From Manis javanica (lineage: Eukaryota; Chordata; Mammalia; Pholidota; Manidae): DNA of 64,000 nt. Positions 44,633-64,000 of the stretch are shown piece after piece. The notes below the pieces were generated by a model. That model saw only the letters and a program-made list of their open reading frames with translations. It ran no database searches and was not told the DNA's origin. Each line of letters opens with the position of its first letter. The first letter of the stretch is position 1. Both the position numbers and the translations under genes were made by a program. Location of the stretch: NCBI RefSeq assembly GCF_040802235.1, contig NC_133164.1, positions 114,036,302 to 114,100,301 of the forward strand, read 5' to 3'.

Positions 44633-44962
44633 TTGTCTTAGTCCGTTTGGGCTGCTATAACAGAATACCATAGGAGGAGTGACTTATACACCACAGAAAT
44701 TTATTTCTCACAGTCCTGGGGCCTGGGGAGTCCCAAATCAAGGCACTGGCAGATGGGGTGTTTTGTGGGAGCCCATGTCTTTTCACTGTCTTCACATGGT
44801 GGAATGGAAAAGGGAACTCAGTGGGTCTCTTATAAGAGCACTAATACCATCCATGAAACCAAAGTCACCTCTCAAAGGGCCCACCTCCAAATACCATCAT
44901 TCGGGGCAGTGGGATTTAATACAGGAATTTGGGGGACACATTCAGTATATAGCAACTATGGA
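44633..44962 (-). mobile_element. MaLR-type LTR (MST/MLT1-like), antisense
   Basis: Reverse of the MST/MLT1 pattern: TGTCTTAGTCCGTTTGGGCT, GCTATAACAGAATACCATAG, AAATTTATTTCTCACAGTCC, CTTCACATGGTGGAATGGAA and CCCACCTCCAAATACCATCA. Solo LTR. Confidence 0.7.
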
Positions 44963-45869
44963 AAGAACTTCACCCAGCCAAAAGATGATGGGAAAAATAT
45001 AGTAAGATGATCGTCTTTTGAAAACTTGAGAAATGAATATATTTAATAGAAGAACAAAGACTAAAACAAACGTAAGGTCTAAGATTAAAAATGATACATA
45101 AATGTTACATACCTTAACAATGTAAAAATGATAAAAGAAGCATATTTTGGAAGGGGAAGGAGGAAAACCTGGAAGTCAGTGACTTATACTAATTGTTTCA
45201 TTCGTAACTGAAGTCCAAGGATACTAAAGTTGGCAAATCAAGTAATAAATAGAGCCATTTAATATCATGAAAGTAAACATTAATATATTACTGACTCAAA
45301 TCAGGGGAATTGGGAAAGAAAAGGAAGTTTGCAAATGTTATTGTTTATGGTAAAGGACTAAGATACTCTCAAGGGAAGTAGAGGGATAAGGTGTAACTAG
45401 AGGCAAACAGAGCAATACATCCTTTCCTAATGAGAGTTATAAAAACAGGAAGCGAGAAAACAAGGCCAGCCATCCACAGATGACTGACTGCATCTCTCCA
45501 GCCTTCCACAGTGCATGCTGTCTGAGTCTCAAGCATTCCCAGTGTCAGCAGGGATGACTGGCACCCACCAGGTAGTACTCCCTTCACTCTTAGTTAACCC
45601 AGTGCTTCTCAACTGTGTGGAATGTCCAGCTTCCTTTTATATTTCCTTTTGGTTGCAAACCAATTAGAAAAATGAAATGAAACCATACCTAACCAAATAC
45701 ATGCAAAATATAAGCTTTAATGATTTAAGTCAGGAGACTTAAAAATGTATTTTAATAATCTGGAAAAAAGAGAAGAATGACAAAACTGTGTATGCTCTTC
45801 ATTGAAACCATGCACAGAAGTGATTAATACAAGAATTATTTTTGTAGGGAACTATAGCTTCCAAAGTTG

Positions 45870-46310
45870 GCTGCCATGACATCCCCAGTCCCATGTGCTC
45901 TTTTCTAAAATGACCTTGACACTCTTTCCATTGAGTGGTGGGGCCTGTGTCCCCTCCCCTTCAACCTGGGTGGTCGTTTGTGACTGCTTTGACCACTGGG
46001 CAGAAATGACACTGTAGGACTTACAATAGGTACCAAAAGGCCATATAGCTTCTCCCTGGTTTTCTTGGGACACTTAACCTGAAACCGAGTCTGGGTAAAC
46101 TCAGGCAGTCTGTGGTGATGTCCATGTGAAGAACTGAAGCCTCCAGCCCAGTCAGTCAGCTCCCAGCCCATAGTAACACTAACTTGCCAGCCAAGTGAGT
46201 GAACTATTTTAGAAATCCTCCCTGTATCCCCCAGGGACACCCCATGGAGCAGAGATGAACCACCCATGTTGAGCCTGCCAAAATTGCAGATTCTGACATC
46301 TGCCCAGTTC
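45870..46310 (+). mobile_element. Old LTR-like repeat
   Basis: Starts near ACATCCCCAGTCCCATGTGC and runs through TTGAGTGGTGGGGCCTGTGT, GGCCATATAGCTTCTCCCTG, CATGGAGCAGAGATGAACCA. Similar phrases recur at 49.97-50.25 kb, so these are two members of one repeat family, probably a class III LTR. Confidence 0.5.
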
Positions 46311-47094
46311 TGTTCCCCCCACTTCTGTTCACAGGTGTTGATCTATATCAAACGTCTTGCCCCCCAAACTCCTCTGGTTGGCTACTGAAAAACCCAGCTT
46401 CAAACACCTACCACCCAACTCTTATCCTGACAGATTCCCTTCTTAGGTATTATGAAATGTAATTTGTGCTTTCTTCAAATTCTAGCATTTGAATTATACC
46501 AAAGCTGATGAAATAAAGCTGGCTAGATTTCAGACCCCCAACACATTTTAGACTACAGAAAAAGCTGACTTTTGGTCTAAGTCAAGAATCATTTAGGAAA
46601 CCCCGAATGATGACTTCGTTGTCACTGGCAGTACTATGTCCTGCCCATCAGCTGGAGCTCTTTTCTCAAAAGCCGTAAAGTATGTGAAGTGTGCCTATGA
46701 ATTTGATAGGTTTACAAAGAAAAACCTAGTCAACCAAAGTAATGTTACTTCCAATAACTCCACCTGTGCTTCCAGTCCACAAAACACTGCATGACAGAAC
46801 AAGGGCGAAGAGACCGCGGCACTTGACTCAGGAGTAAAGTTTAAGGAGATGCCAAGAAAATACAGAAATCAAGCTATACAATAGTTTAAGACAATATTTT
46901 TTTTAAAATCAAAATTAATGCAAAAAACCCATAATGAAAAAAATACCAAAATCGTTTTGAAGATGGTCTTGACATGACTGAGCATGTATGTAATGGGATT
47001 ACCTCCCTATTGCCATCACTCTAAAGCAGGCTATCATCTCATTCGTGGTCTATATAAATTGTTGATTATGTTTTTTTCTGATTCTAAAAATAAC

Positions 47095-47790
47095 AAATAT
47101 ACTTCACATCCATTAGGGTGGCTACAAAAAAAAAAACCTTCACAACAAAAATGGGCAATAACAAGTGTTGGTGAGGATGTGGAGAGATTGGAACCCTCAT
47201 GAATTGCTGAGGGAAATGCAAAATGGTGCCATCCCTGTGAAAAATAATTTGGTGCTTTCTCAAAAAGTTAAGCACAGAATTACATGTGACCCAGCACTTC
47301 CATTCCTAGGTGTAGTCCCCGAAACACTGAAAGCAGAGACTTGTACACCTATGTTCATAGCAGCATTATTCATAATAGCCCAAAGGTGTAAATGACCCAA
47401 ATGTCCATTAAGAGATAAAAGGGTAAACAAAGTATGAAATTTGGCTTGAAAAAAATTAAGTTCTTATATGTGCCATAACATGGATGAAACTTGAAGGCAT
47501 TTGCCAAGTGAAATAAGCTACCTACAAAAAAGACAAATATCCATTTATATGAGGTATATATAGAACAGACAAATTCCTAAAGGAAGAAAGTAGAATAGTG
47601 GTTGCCAGGGCTGGTGGGGTGGGGAGTTATTTAATGGGCAGAGACTATCTAGATTGATGAAAGTTCTGGAAATGGGTAGTGATGATGGCTCTACACTGTG
47701 AACATATTTCATGCTGCTGAATTACACACTTGTAAATAGGAAAAAGGTAAATTCTGTTATGTATATTTTGCCAAAAAATAAACACAAATA
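47095..47790 (+). mobile_element. L1M LINE 3' end, sense
   Basis: Collinear with L1M for 700 bp: AACAAGTGTTGGTGAGGATG, GACCCAGCACTTCCATTCCT, TTCATAGCAGCATTATTCAT, GTGGTTGCCAGGGCTGGTGG, ending near GTATATTTTGCCAAAAAATA. Stops break ORF2. Confidence 0.88.
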
Positions 47791-48814
47791 CCTGCTTCAT
47801 AAACTTAGGAAATAAGAACATGAAGAAAAACATTTTAATTAGTAATAATTCTATCATTCAGAGAGTTTTAGCTCTACACTTTCCTCACAGTCTTGTCATG
47901 ACCTCACAACAGTGGCAGGGTTATTAAGGCAGTTTTCTGTGTATTTTTTCCTCCATTGTGTGTGAAGGTAGCTGGCTCTCCTTGCACTGTGTAAACAGGC
48001 TAAATAATAACCACCCATAAAATATTTTCCTTTCTTCCTGCTCCCCTCAACAAATCCTAATCTCTCATTATCGAAGAGTTTAAACAAAAGACCTGAGAGC
48101 AGCAGGACTTAGTAGACCACAGGGAGCAACGAGGCGGATTTCTCACATCACTCTTCCCAGTGGCCAAACCTCAGACGGTAGGGCACCAAGGTTTCCAGCC
48201 TTGGCTAGATTCTCAGCTTTCCTGACATGAACAGGGGGCTGAAGAACATCCATGGCCTTCAACGATTGAAATGTCAGTGACAGATGATGCACTAGAGATT
48301 TATCTCCTGTTCTGAGGGCCGCACAAGCCTCAGACCTCAGTACAATCCCTTGAGGAAGAGGTATAATAAAGACTAACTGTAGCTTTCCTGACAGCAGATT
48401 TGGATTTGATTTAATGATAATGTAGAAACATGGTTATTTCTGCCTACTGGAGTTTATGAACTGAAATTTAAGACTTGTCATCATTTGAGTGCCCATAATT
48501 CTAACACACCCTCAATTATTAGAATTGTCAAAGGGCTTTCTCTACTTTTTAGTCAAACCGATAGGAGCGTGAGAACTGTTCTTAGAGGAAAGGTATGTGT
48601 GTATACTTTTAGTAATATTCTAGAAATATCACCTTGGGACTAACAGCTGTTAATAGACCGCCATTCTGGTTGGCTGGTGCTGTGCCCACACACTTGTTAA
48701 TCACCCTGTACATTGTCATGTGGCTGCTATCAAGTTCTTCCATTTTCAATGTTTTTACTTAATCCAGAGCTCTTTTGCATGACAATACTTTTTTCACATT
48801 TTAATACTGAATTT

Positions 48815-48969
48815 CTAAAGGCTCCTATAAGTCAGTGGATTCTTAAAAGGAATTTATAGCCTAAGACATATGTTGGAATTAAGAACCCAAAAGCCTTTTA
48901 CTATTGTATGTCTTAAGCCATAAATCATTCCTTTAAGAATCCACTGACAGCTTTACAGAGGCCTTTGGG
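48815..48969. repeat. 155-bp imperfect palindrome (hairpin-forming inverted repeat)
   Basis: The left arm 48,815-48,875 and right arm 48,902-48,969 are reverse complements with few mismatches and small gaps. The core GTCAGTGGATTCTTAAAAGG pairs with CCTTTAAGAATCCACTGAC, and CTAAGACATATG pairs with GTATGTCTTAAG. A loop of about 26 nt separates them. It may be a palindromic MITE, a fossil of one, or a template for a stem-loop RNA. I cannot name a family. See findings. Confidence 0.8.
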
Positions 48970-49459
48970 AAAACAGGATATAAGTCTTACAGTTCAGGCA
49001 ACTTTCCAAGACACAACCACAGCCCATCAAGGAATACCTACATTCAAATGTCCTGCTTTCACAGCCAGAATATCATTCAGTGGCATATGAGGACAGCTCC
49101 ATGACCTTGTTCATACATTACTTATGGGTCTGTGTGAACTGCTTGGGAAATATTGTCAGTCACAGATTGTACCACCATGTGTTTCTTAAACTGGCTCCAA
49201 ATTTCACTGCCTCAAGAATAATTTTTAATCCTCAGTCTATTTATTTAGTCGCATTTGCTTTAGATGAGGTGTGTGTGTAGATGTACAATTTCAGAGTAAG
49301 TTGTGGGCATCACAGCACTCCATCTCATCCACATATGGGCAGATCTCAGGGTGGGTCACCTAAAAATGAGGCCAACACACACCCATACAACCGCACCACC
49401 ACTGTCACATTAAGACAGCAACGACTCTACTTGCTATCTAGTTCACATTCCTACTCTTT

Positions 49460-49830
49460 AATTATCTAATTGTTTTATAGCTTTTTCTCAAACCAGTATC
49501 CAATCCAGGTTCAGATATTGCATTGAGTTATTGGGTATGTGTCTTCACTTTCTTTCAATCTAGAAGGGTCCCTCCACCTGTTTTTTGTTTAGTGACACAG
49601 ACTTTTTGGAGACCAGGCCTAGCAGATGCCAGTTTCTCTTGACCGGTTCCTTACCCTGTTGTTTCTGTCCCAACTTTTCTAAGGCCCAGCAGCAGTTAGG
49701 TCCTATGACAACTGGATTCAGATGACACATTTCTGGCAGAAACACCTTGTGTGTTCTGTACTGCATCCCGCCAGGCAGCACACACTTCATGCCGTGCCCT
49801 GAAAGGGATGCTGTTTGGTTTCCTGGCTAA
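49460..49830 (-). repeat. Old LINE-like repeat, antisense
   Basis: The series TCACTTTCTTTCAATCTAGA, GTTTAGTGACACAGACTTTT, GGATTCAGATGACACATTTC and TGGCAGAAACACCTTGTGTG recalls a repeat found in many mammalian loci, probably an ancient L1. Subfamily uncertain. Confidence 0.4.
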
Positions 49831-49964
49831 GGTGGTGACAACGTTCTCCATCGTAAAGATCACGTTCCCCTCCGCAACATGTAATCTGGGAGCTGCACTT
49901 TGAAATGTTGGAAGATTGTCACCAACATTTCCTCCCATTCCTGTCTGCATATGCCACTCCTCTC

Positions 49965-50380
49965 TTCAAGAGGTAGAATCGTTCTTCATCCCTTGATTCT
50001 GGACTGGCTGTGTAACTTGGTTTGTCTCACATGATGTGGCGAAAGTGGTATTTCCTTATTTCTGGGCCTGGGCCCTGAGTGGCTTTAAAACTTCTCTTTT
50101 TGCCCTCCTGGGAATAAGCCACCAAGTAAAGAAACTCAGACTGGACTACCGATGAGCGAGAGCCCCACGTGGAGGCCCAGCCAGCCCAGCCAGAGGCACC
50201 AGGCATGTGAATGAAGCCATCTTGGACTCTTCAGCCCTGTTACGCCACTGCAGCCAACATCACGTGCAGCGGAGCTAAGCCCTCTCCACTGCAGTCAGGA
50301 GAAGTAATATATGGTGCCCAAAGTCACTCTGGTTTTGAGTGAGTTGCTACAGAGACAGATCCCGTGTAAATATTTTTTCA
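49965..50380 (+). mobile_element. Old LTR-like repeat, second copy of the 45.9-kb family
   Basis: CTCTTCAAGAGGTAGAATCG, CCCCACGTGGAGGCCCAGCC, GGCATGTGAATGAAGCCATC. Resembles class III LTR sequences in the same orientation as the 45.9-kb copy. Confidence 0.5.
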
Positions 50381-51569
50381 CTCAATAGTTTTAGCATCCA
50401 CTGATGATGCTTGTCTGGATCAATCATTTCACAGAGGTTGCCACACGATAGTTAATTCTGTCACTCTCTCTCCATTTGTTGGCTGGCATTCTACTGCTGA
50501 GAGAGACAGAAACAGGGAAGAATTGGGAGGGAGAAGAACAAAAAAGGGGTAGAGAAAAGAGGGAAGGAGAAGGAGACAAAAGGGCAGACATACACATGCC
50601 AATTTTCCCTCAACTAGGTATAAACTACTGTTCATTCCAATAGTATGGATCCTGCTCTTTGCCTACTAAATTTTCTTACCTTCACATACAAAAACTTGGT
50701 GAATCTGTGAATTCAGCAACATAATTTGGCACCCTGCGGGATCAAACACTGAGTTTCACTTCTGATTACTTTAGTCCTATGGATGGAAGAAATCTTTCCA
50801 TGTTGTCATGGAAGATCCATGGGTTTCCATTCTGCCTTGACCCCCACCCTAGCAGTCCTTTAAGTTCTCACAGTTTCATTTGGTTGGCACTAGCCGTAAA
50901 GTAGTTCTCCAGTGTCTTCATCCCAGGTGACCACAGATGGTAGCTCACCATGAGCTAGCAGATTCCCAGTCTGATGTTGCAGATACTGCTACGATCCAGT
51001 TTTTACTGTCCTGCCATCTTTGTGGTGATCAAGAATGAAGGGCCTGGAGAGCAGCACCCGACAAGCCAAGGCTAGTCAAGGGTCCAGGTGACAGCTGCCA
51101 AGTGAAGAGGAAAAAGAGGCTGTCCCCACTTTGGATCCTGTAGTGCGAGGCCACAGCGTTCCCCAAACCAGGAAGGCAGTGTGGACGAACAGCACTTCTC
51201 TGAGGTACATCTGTTTGATGAGTATCTTTGTTGTCCTGGTTTTTCTTTTTCTCCTTAAAACCTTTTGTTATTTTATGGGGCTCCAGAGAAGACAAATTCT
51301 TGTGATCAGCTGTCAATCTGTAATTCTTCCTTAAAACCTTTTCCTTATTTAATTATTAAAAATTAAAATAACTAAAGATAAAAACAAAGAAAATATTAAA
51401 CAAGTATCCATACTTCTATCACCCAGACTTAGCCACTAAATCCTTGGTGTACTTGGTTTCATTCCTAATTTTCTTTTTCTTTTTTAAAAAGTAAAAAATT
51501 GGTGGTGGGGGTAGGGGCAAAAATTATACATGCTTATTGTAAAGTATTGAAACTTAGAAAAAAATACAA

Positions 51570-51850
51570 AGATTCTTTTACTCAATAAATGTTTATTGAG
51601 CACCCATCAGGCACCAGGCACTGTTCCAGATGCTGGAGACAGCAGAGGAAAAAACAGGCAAGAAAATAATAATTCTCGTGGAACACATGCATTAGTTGTA
51701 AGAAAAATAGCAAATTATAGTTAGATGAGAAATGCCACAGAGAAAAATAATGCAGGGAATGGGTACAAGGAGCATGAGGGACTGTAATTTTAAGGACAAT
51801 GACCAGGGAAGGCCTCGTTGAAAAGTAAGGTCTGAGAATGTATATGAAGA
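51570..51850 (-). repeat. L2 LINE fragment, antisense
   Basis: Reverse L2: CTCAATAAATGTTTATTGAG, CACCAGGCACTGTTCCAGAT, ATGCCACAGAGAAAAATAAT, GACCAGGGAAGGCCTCGTTG. Confidence 0.65.
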
Positions 51851-52099
51851 TGAAGGAATGAGGTACAGAAAGTTAAAAAAGAAAAATCAGCCCTAATCTC
51901 ACTACCCACAAGTAACATAATGAAAATGAAAGATGGAAATAATTCTAGACACCTTTTTATGTGTACGTGGCACATATCCGGATGAATGGTTATGGATGAG
52001 TGGAAAGATACAGCTAGGAGAAATATATTGTTATAAAAATGGATTCAAATGATAGAAGTTTTTCTTTTTTATCATAAATTATTAAGGAACTATTTTTCT

Positions 52100-52890
52100 T
52101 TCTGGGCATACATACATACATATATGTATATCAATCACTATCTCATCCAGTTCTGGATTTGGGATTGCACTGAATCTAGGATCAGTTTCATTTGAATTGG
52201 TGTTTTTGATAAAGAATGAGTCTTCCGACTCACAAACAGGGCCCATCTCTACGTATTTAAGTCTTCTTTAGTTTGGTTTAGTAATGTATAAGACCTCCAA
52301 ATTTAAAACTATCAAACATCTTTCATATGTAGAGGTACTGGATGTTTTCTGTGCTACTGTAATTGGCATTATTTTTGTAATTTCAATTTCAAATTGTTTG
52401 AATATAGAAACAAAGTAATTCTTATTAATCTTGTATTCTATCCTGTAACCCTGGTGAATTCAGATTTATTGTAAGTTTATATTAATTTGGATTTTCTATA
52501 TAGATAATTGTCATCTGAGAATAAGAATTTTGTTTCTTCCTTTCTAATCCCTCAACTTATTTAGTTTTCCAGCACTGGCTAGAATCTCTTACATGAAGTT
52601 GAAAAGAAGTGGTGCTAGCAGGCATCCTTGTCTTTTTCCTGATCTCCGAGAAGTGAAGTTTTCAATAATTCACAATTAAGTATGATGTTTGCTTTTTTAT
52701 TTTGGTAGATGCTCTTTATTAAATTAAGCTCCCTTCCATTCCTAGTTTTTTTTTTTAATCTAAGTAGGTGTTGGATTTTACCAAATGCTTTTTATGACTC
52801 TATAAAGATGATATAACTTTTCTCCTTTATTTCTGTATGGTAAATAACATTAATTTTTCAATTTTAAACTAGAGTCCTTGCATTGACTGC
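52100..52890 (-). mobile_element. L1 LINE ORF2 relic, antisense
   Basis: Reverse-strand ORF2 pattern: GGGATTGCACTGAATCTAGG, AATTCAGATTTATTGTAAGT, TTGTCTTTTTCCTGATCTCC, GGTGTTGGATTTTACCAAAT, TGCATTGACTGCACC. Many stops; no protein. Confidence 0.75.
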
Positions 52891-52899
52891 ACCATGTTC

Positions 52900-54799
52900 A
52901 CAGAACTTTTTGTGGTGTAAATACTTCCACCATGGCAGATTTCATGTCACTGACCTCACAGTTGGGAAGAGATGTGCACGCCTGATTCTTGTGAGCAGCT
53001 CTGGCACAGCTCTGATTTTGGTCCCCAGTAACCAAGAATGAGATTTATCACAACTTCCCTAGACCAGCAAGAACAAAGCCACTTCAAGTTATCTATTTTA
53101 GGTAATGTATCACAGATTATCCAGTAAGTAGATAAAAATGAGATGTAACTCCCTTCTTTTTTTCAAGCCTTTTTAAAGTACCTATTAGTGTCCAGCACTA
53201 TTGCTAACTGCAAGGGAAAAGGTTACTCTCTGAGGTACAATCTGAATGATCCAGATGAGAGTCATGAAATGTGCTAGAAACTTGGAGAAAAACCTTAAGA
53301 CAGTAGTAGCAACTTAGTGGTAATGAAACTCACTATAACAGTATGGGGATAGTTAAGGAATTCTTCCTGGAAGAGAGTATATGGGTCATGAATTAAGTCT
53401 TAATGGAAATAAGATTTTGACTAGCAGAGAAAAGAAGAAAGGACAGTGTATTATAGTAACAGAATGACATAAATGAACATGTGAAGGTAGAAAAGCAAGC
53501 ACATGGCATAGCTGAGAGCTCACAAAGTTGAGATATCAGTGTCCGTGTTGGGCTCTCCATGTAGCTTCATTTGCAGCACGGCCAAGCAACAGCTCTTACA
53601 GCCACAATGTCAGGGAGGTATGCTCGATTTCTTACTACCCAGGTGGCACGTAGCTAAATGGTACTTCCTATTAATAAACGCATTCTGCTTTTTCTTCATG
53701 TAAAGCCAGTGAACACAAAAGTCAATTTTCTATTAAAGTACTTTATAATGAAGGTCCTTACAGAGTTTTCAAGCTGAGACAAAAAATATTCCTAAATATC
53801 CAGGATATCATAGAGATGCTCAAGTAGACTGGGAAAACATCTCCCCAAAATTTCATAATGGTCCAGACAAACAGAGCCTGAACATTCAGTTTCCACTGAG
53901 TATTTTATTTGTCCATAAAAAAACACATGGGAAATGGCCTATTCAAGAATAAATCTAATACTTTTAGATTCTAGAAATGTAGAAAATATAATATAAATAT
54001 TGGAGCTAGGCTAGATATGACATGGATATGGAGATATAGTTCTCAAAGCACATTAAGAATTAAGTGTGATGAAGTATTCACTTATCTTTAACGCTATTCT
54101 TACATACTATGGGTTATGTGATTAAATTAAGTAAAACACTTCCTCAGAACAAATTCTACATTTACAAAAAATTCTGGATTTCAACTATTATATAATTATA
54201 ATAGCATAATTATGTTAATTCTCCTAATTATATAATTAATAGCAATACTGTATAATTCTGAGCTGATGAAGTATACAGATTATCTTGTAAGACATCCACA
54301 AAATATTAGTGTTGGTCTGCCAAGTTAATTTCCAACTCCCACATAAAAGCTGAGCAACAGAATTTTCATGTATACATTTTAATTAATAATTTTAACGATG
54401 TCTTTGTATCTCATCAACTTAGATAGTATTTTCTCTCTATACAGAAGATCCCCAAATAAGAAGAACAGACAGGATATAGCCAATAGTAGGTTATATATCA
54501 ATTTACTTCACACAAGAACAGTGTATTTCAGGCCTATGATTTCCATTTGTTATTAACAAAAATAATCTGTCCAGAACCCAAAGGCAACCACATAGCAATC
54601 ATGTAAAATGTGCAAATGTATTTTAAAATGCAAGTTATTCTACAGCATTTGCAAGGCAGAACTGTACACTAATTCAGTCACTTACCTCACTCTCGCTTAC
54701 TTAGTAATAACCCTTTGCACACACAGCCAATGCAAATGCACAAGGCACAACTTTGTGCTGCTGCTTAAGTATGTAACATACACCCTCAGATTATTTGAA
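52900..54799. other. Intergenic sequence downstream of VPS4B, nothing recognised
   Basis: AT-rich, with no clear repeat or exon. Part of it may belong to a longer VPS4B 3' UTR. Confidence 0.4.
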
Positions 54800-54832
54800 G
54801 ATATTAAAAATAACGTAATATCATGTTTGTAT

Positions 54833-54838
54833 TTTATT
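54833..54838 (-). terminator. Candidate VPS4B poly(A) signal AATAAA
   Basis: Minus-strand AATAAA followed about 45 nt downstream by a G/T-rich run (GGGTGTATGTT near 54,786-54,775), the expected order of signal and downstream element. Other AATAAA copies on either side leave the choice open. Confidence 0.35.
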
Positions 54839-54968
54839 AATGAGACATCCGCTCATTTCTAAAGCTTCATGAAGCATTACACTGATAAACATATGTGTGG
54901 CCAGGACAAACTGTTCCTTGAACTTAAAAGGAAAAAGACAAGATCCTTGCTATCCTATACTAAAAAAA

Positions 54969-54988
54969 TTATATATATATATATATAT
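54969..54988 (+). repeat. (TA)n microsatellite
   Basis: About ten TA units followed by TGTATGTACACATACAC, within the presumed VPS4B 3' UTR. Confidence 0.9.
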
Positions 54989-55842
54989 GTATGTACACAT
55001 ACACCTAAAAGAAATTTTCCATAATCCAAAACGAGGCCATTCCTTTTATAAAGGTTCCCATTACAGTATTTTATGACAGTTACTTAAAAGTACATATTTA
55101 TTTACCATCTGTTTTGGTCAATCTCACTACAAAAAGACACTGAAATAGACAATTTTCTTCTCCAAGATAAAGACAATGCTAAATTTAGAAAGTCTTTCTC
55201 TTCAGATTGCACAGTGAAAGGTATTATTTAGTTAAATATAAAAGGTTGCTGTCTTTAAAGAAATTATTTAAACCTACATGGAGAAAATTGTCAACCTATC
55301 CAAAATCAATGAGAGCCTTGGCTAGAAAATAATTAAAAATCTGTCAAGCCCAATCACAGTGCTCTTTGCTGTTTTACTGCCCATCCCTGAGAATAAGTAA
55401 AGATTCTATTATTTTTAATTTTTTAATAAAGTAAATAAATTTTACACAGATGATATTGATGCTTAATTTTAAAATATGAGTATGCCCTATTTCACTTCAG
55501 TTAAAAAAAAAGAAAAAAAGTGAATGCTTTTTGCAAAGACCAAAGATTCACATGCAATTTAAAACGCTTGTATCTTAATCAACTTTAATCCTTTTTTTAC
55601 TGGGTAATTTCTATTTTTTGCCATTCATGTATCACTCATTTCCTTATAATCCAGTATCTTGTAATTGTTGTTAACAGGAGCATTTAATTGGTAATGGAGC
55701 AAAAGTAGATATAAAGGTACTCTGAGATGAGATCTATTATTTCTCTGTGGTTAAGAGTTTTGCTGGAAATAATCTGAACGCCATCCAAGAAAGGCAGAAA
55801 TACCTACAAAAGAAAGGTAATGTCTTCCTTGCTGTCTTTGGT

Positions 55843-64000
<8,158 letters not shown>

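Larger units (their letters stand above)
54800..55842 (-). other. VPS4B: VPS4B 3' UTR (left limit uncertain)
   Basis: AT-rich sequence after the VPS4B stop without recognisable repeats. Minus-strand AATAAA copies lie at 55,102-55,097, 54,838-54,833 and about 53,908-53,903. The human 3' UTR is, as I recall, between 1 and 2 kb, so the end lies somewhere from 55.1 to about 53.9 kb. A (TA)n microsatellite at about 54,970-54,988 sits inside. Confidence 0.5.

Overview
The window is nuclear DNA from a placental mammal. It carries two multi-exon genes on the minus strand, with consensus GT/AG introns, one CpG-island promoter, and abundant old mammalian interspersed repeats (L1M, L2, MIR, Tigger, hAT-Charlie, ERVL/MaLR-type LTRs). 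I recognise no Alu, B1/B2, carnivore, equine, ruminant or other lineage-specific SINE, so the species cannot be pinned down by eye; it is unlikely to be a primate or a rodent. Nothing bacterial, phage-like or CRISPR-like is present.

KDSR (3-ketodihydrosphingosine reductase, formerly FVT1) is complete. Its ten coding exons run from the ATG at 38,812 to the stop at 7,452 and join without frame error into 332 codons, the usual vertebrate length as I recall it. The promoter lies in a CpG island at about 38,070-39,400. The 3' UTR is probably about 3.6-3.9 kb, ending near 3,660-3,880. The first ~3.5 kb of the window lies downstream of KDSR; in known mammals BCL2 is the next gene on that side.

VPS4B (ESCRT-III disassembly AAA ATPase) is partial. 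Its last six coding exons, about residues 163-444 (Walker A to C-terminus), lie at 55,843-62,651. The MIT-domain exons and promoter lie beyond the right edge. The two genes are arranged head to tail, VPS4B upstream of KDSR, about 17 kb apart. This matches the BCL2-KDSR-VPS4B neighbourhood of human 18q21. They work in different processes: KDSR in sphingolipid synthesis at the ER, VPS4B in endosomal sorting, cytokinesis and membrane repair.

The introns and the 39.4-54.8 kb intergenic stretch are filled mainly by repeats. The clearest are a 1.7-kb Tigger1 relic in KDSR intron 3, a 2-kb L1 ORF2 relic in intron 5, a Tigger-type element in intron 8, a hAT element with terminal repeats and a duplicated target in intron 6, and an LTR nested in an L1 near 44 kb. 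A 155-bp imperfect palindrome at 48.8 kb is not explained by any family I can name. I found no previously undescribed system. The items most worth checking are that palindrome, a weak VPS4B splice donor followed at once by an in-frame stop, and possible divergent transcription from the KDSR CpG island.
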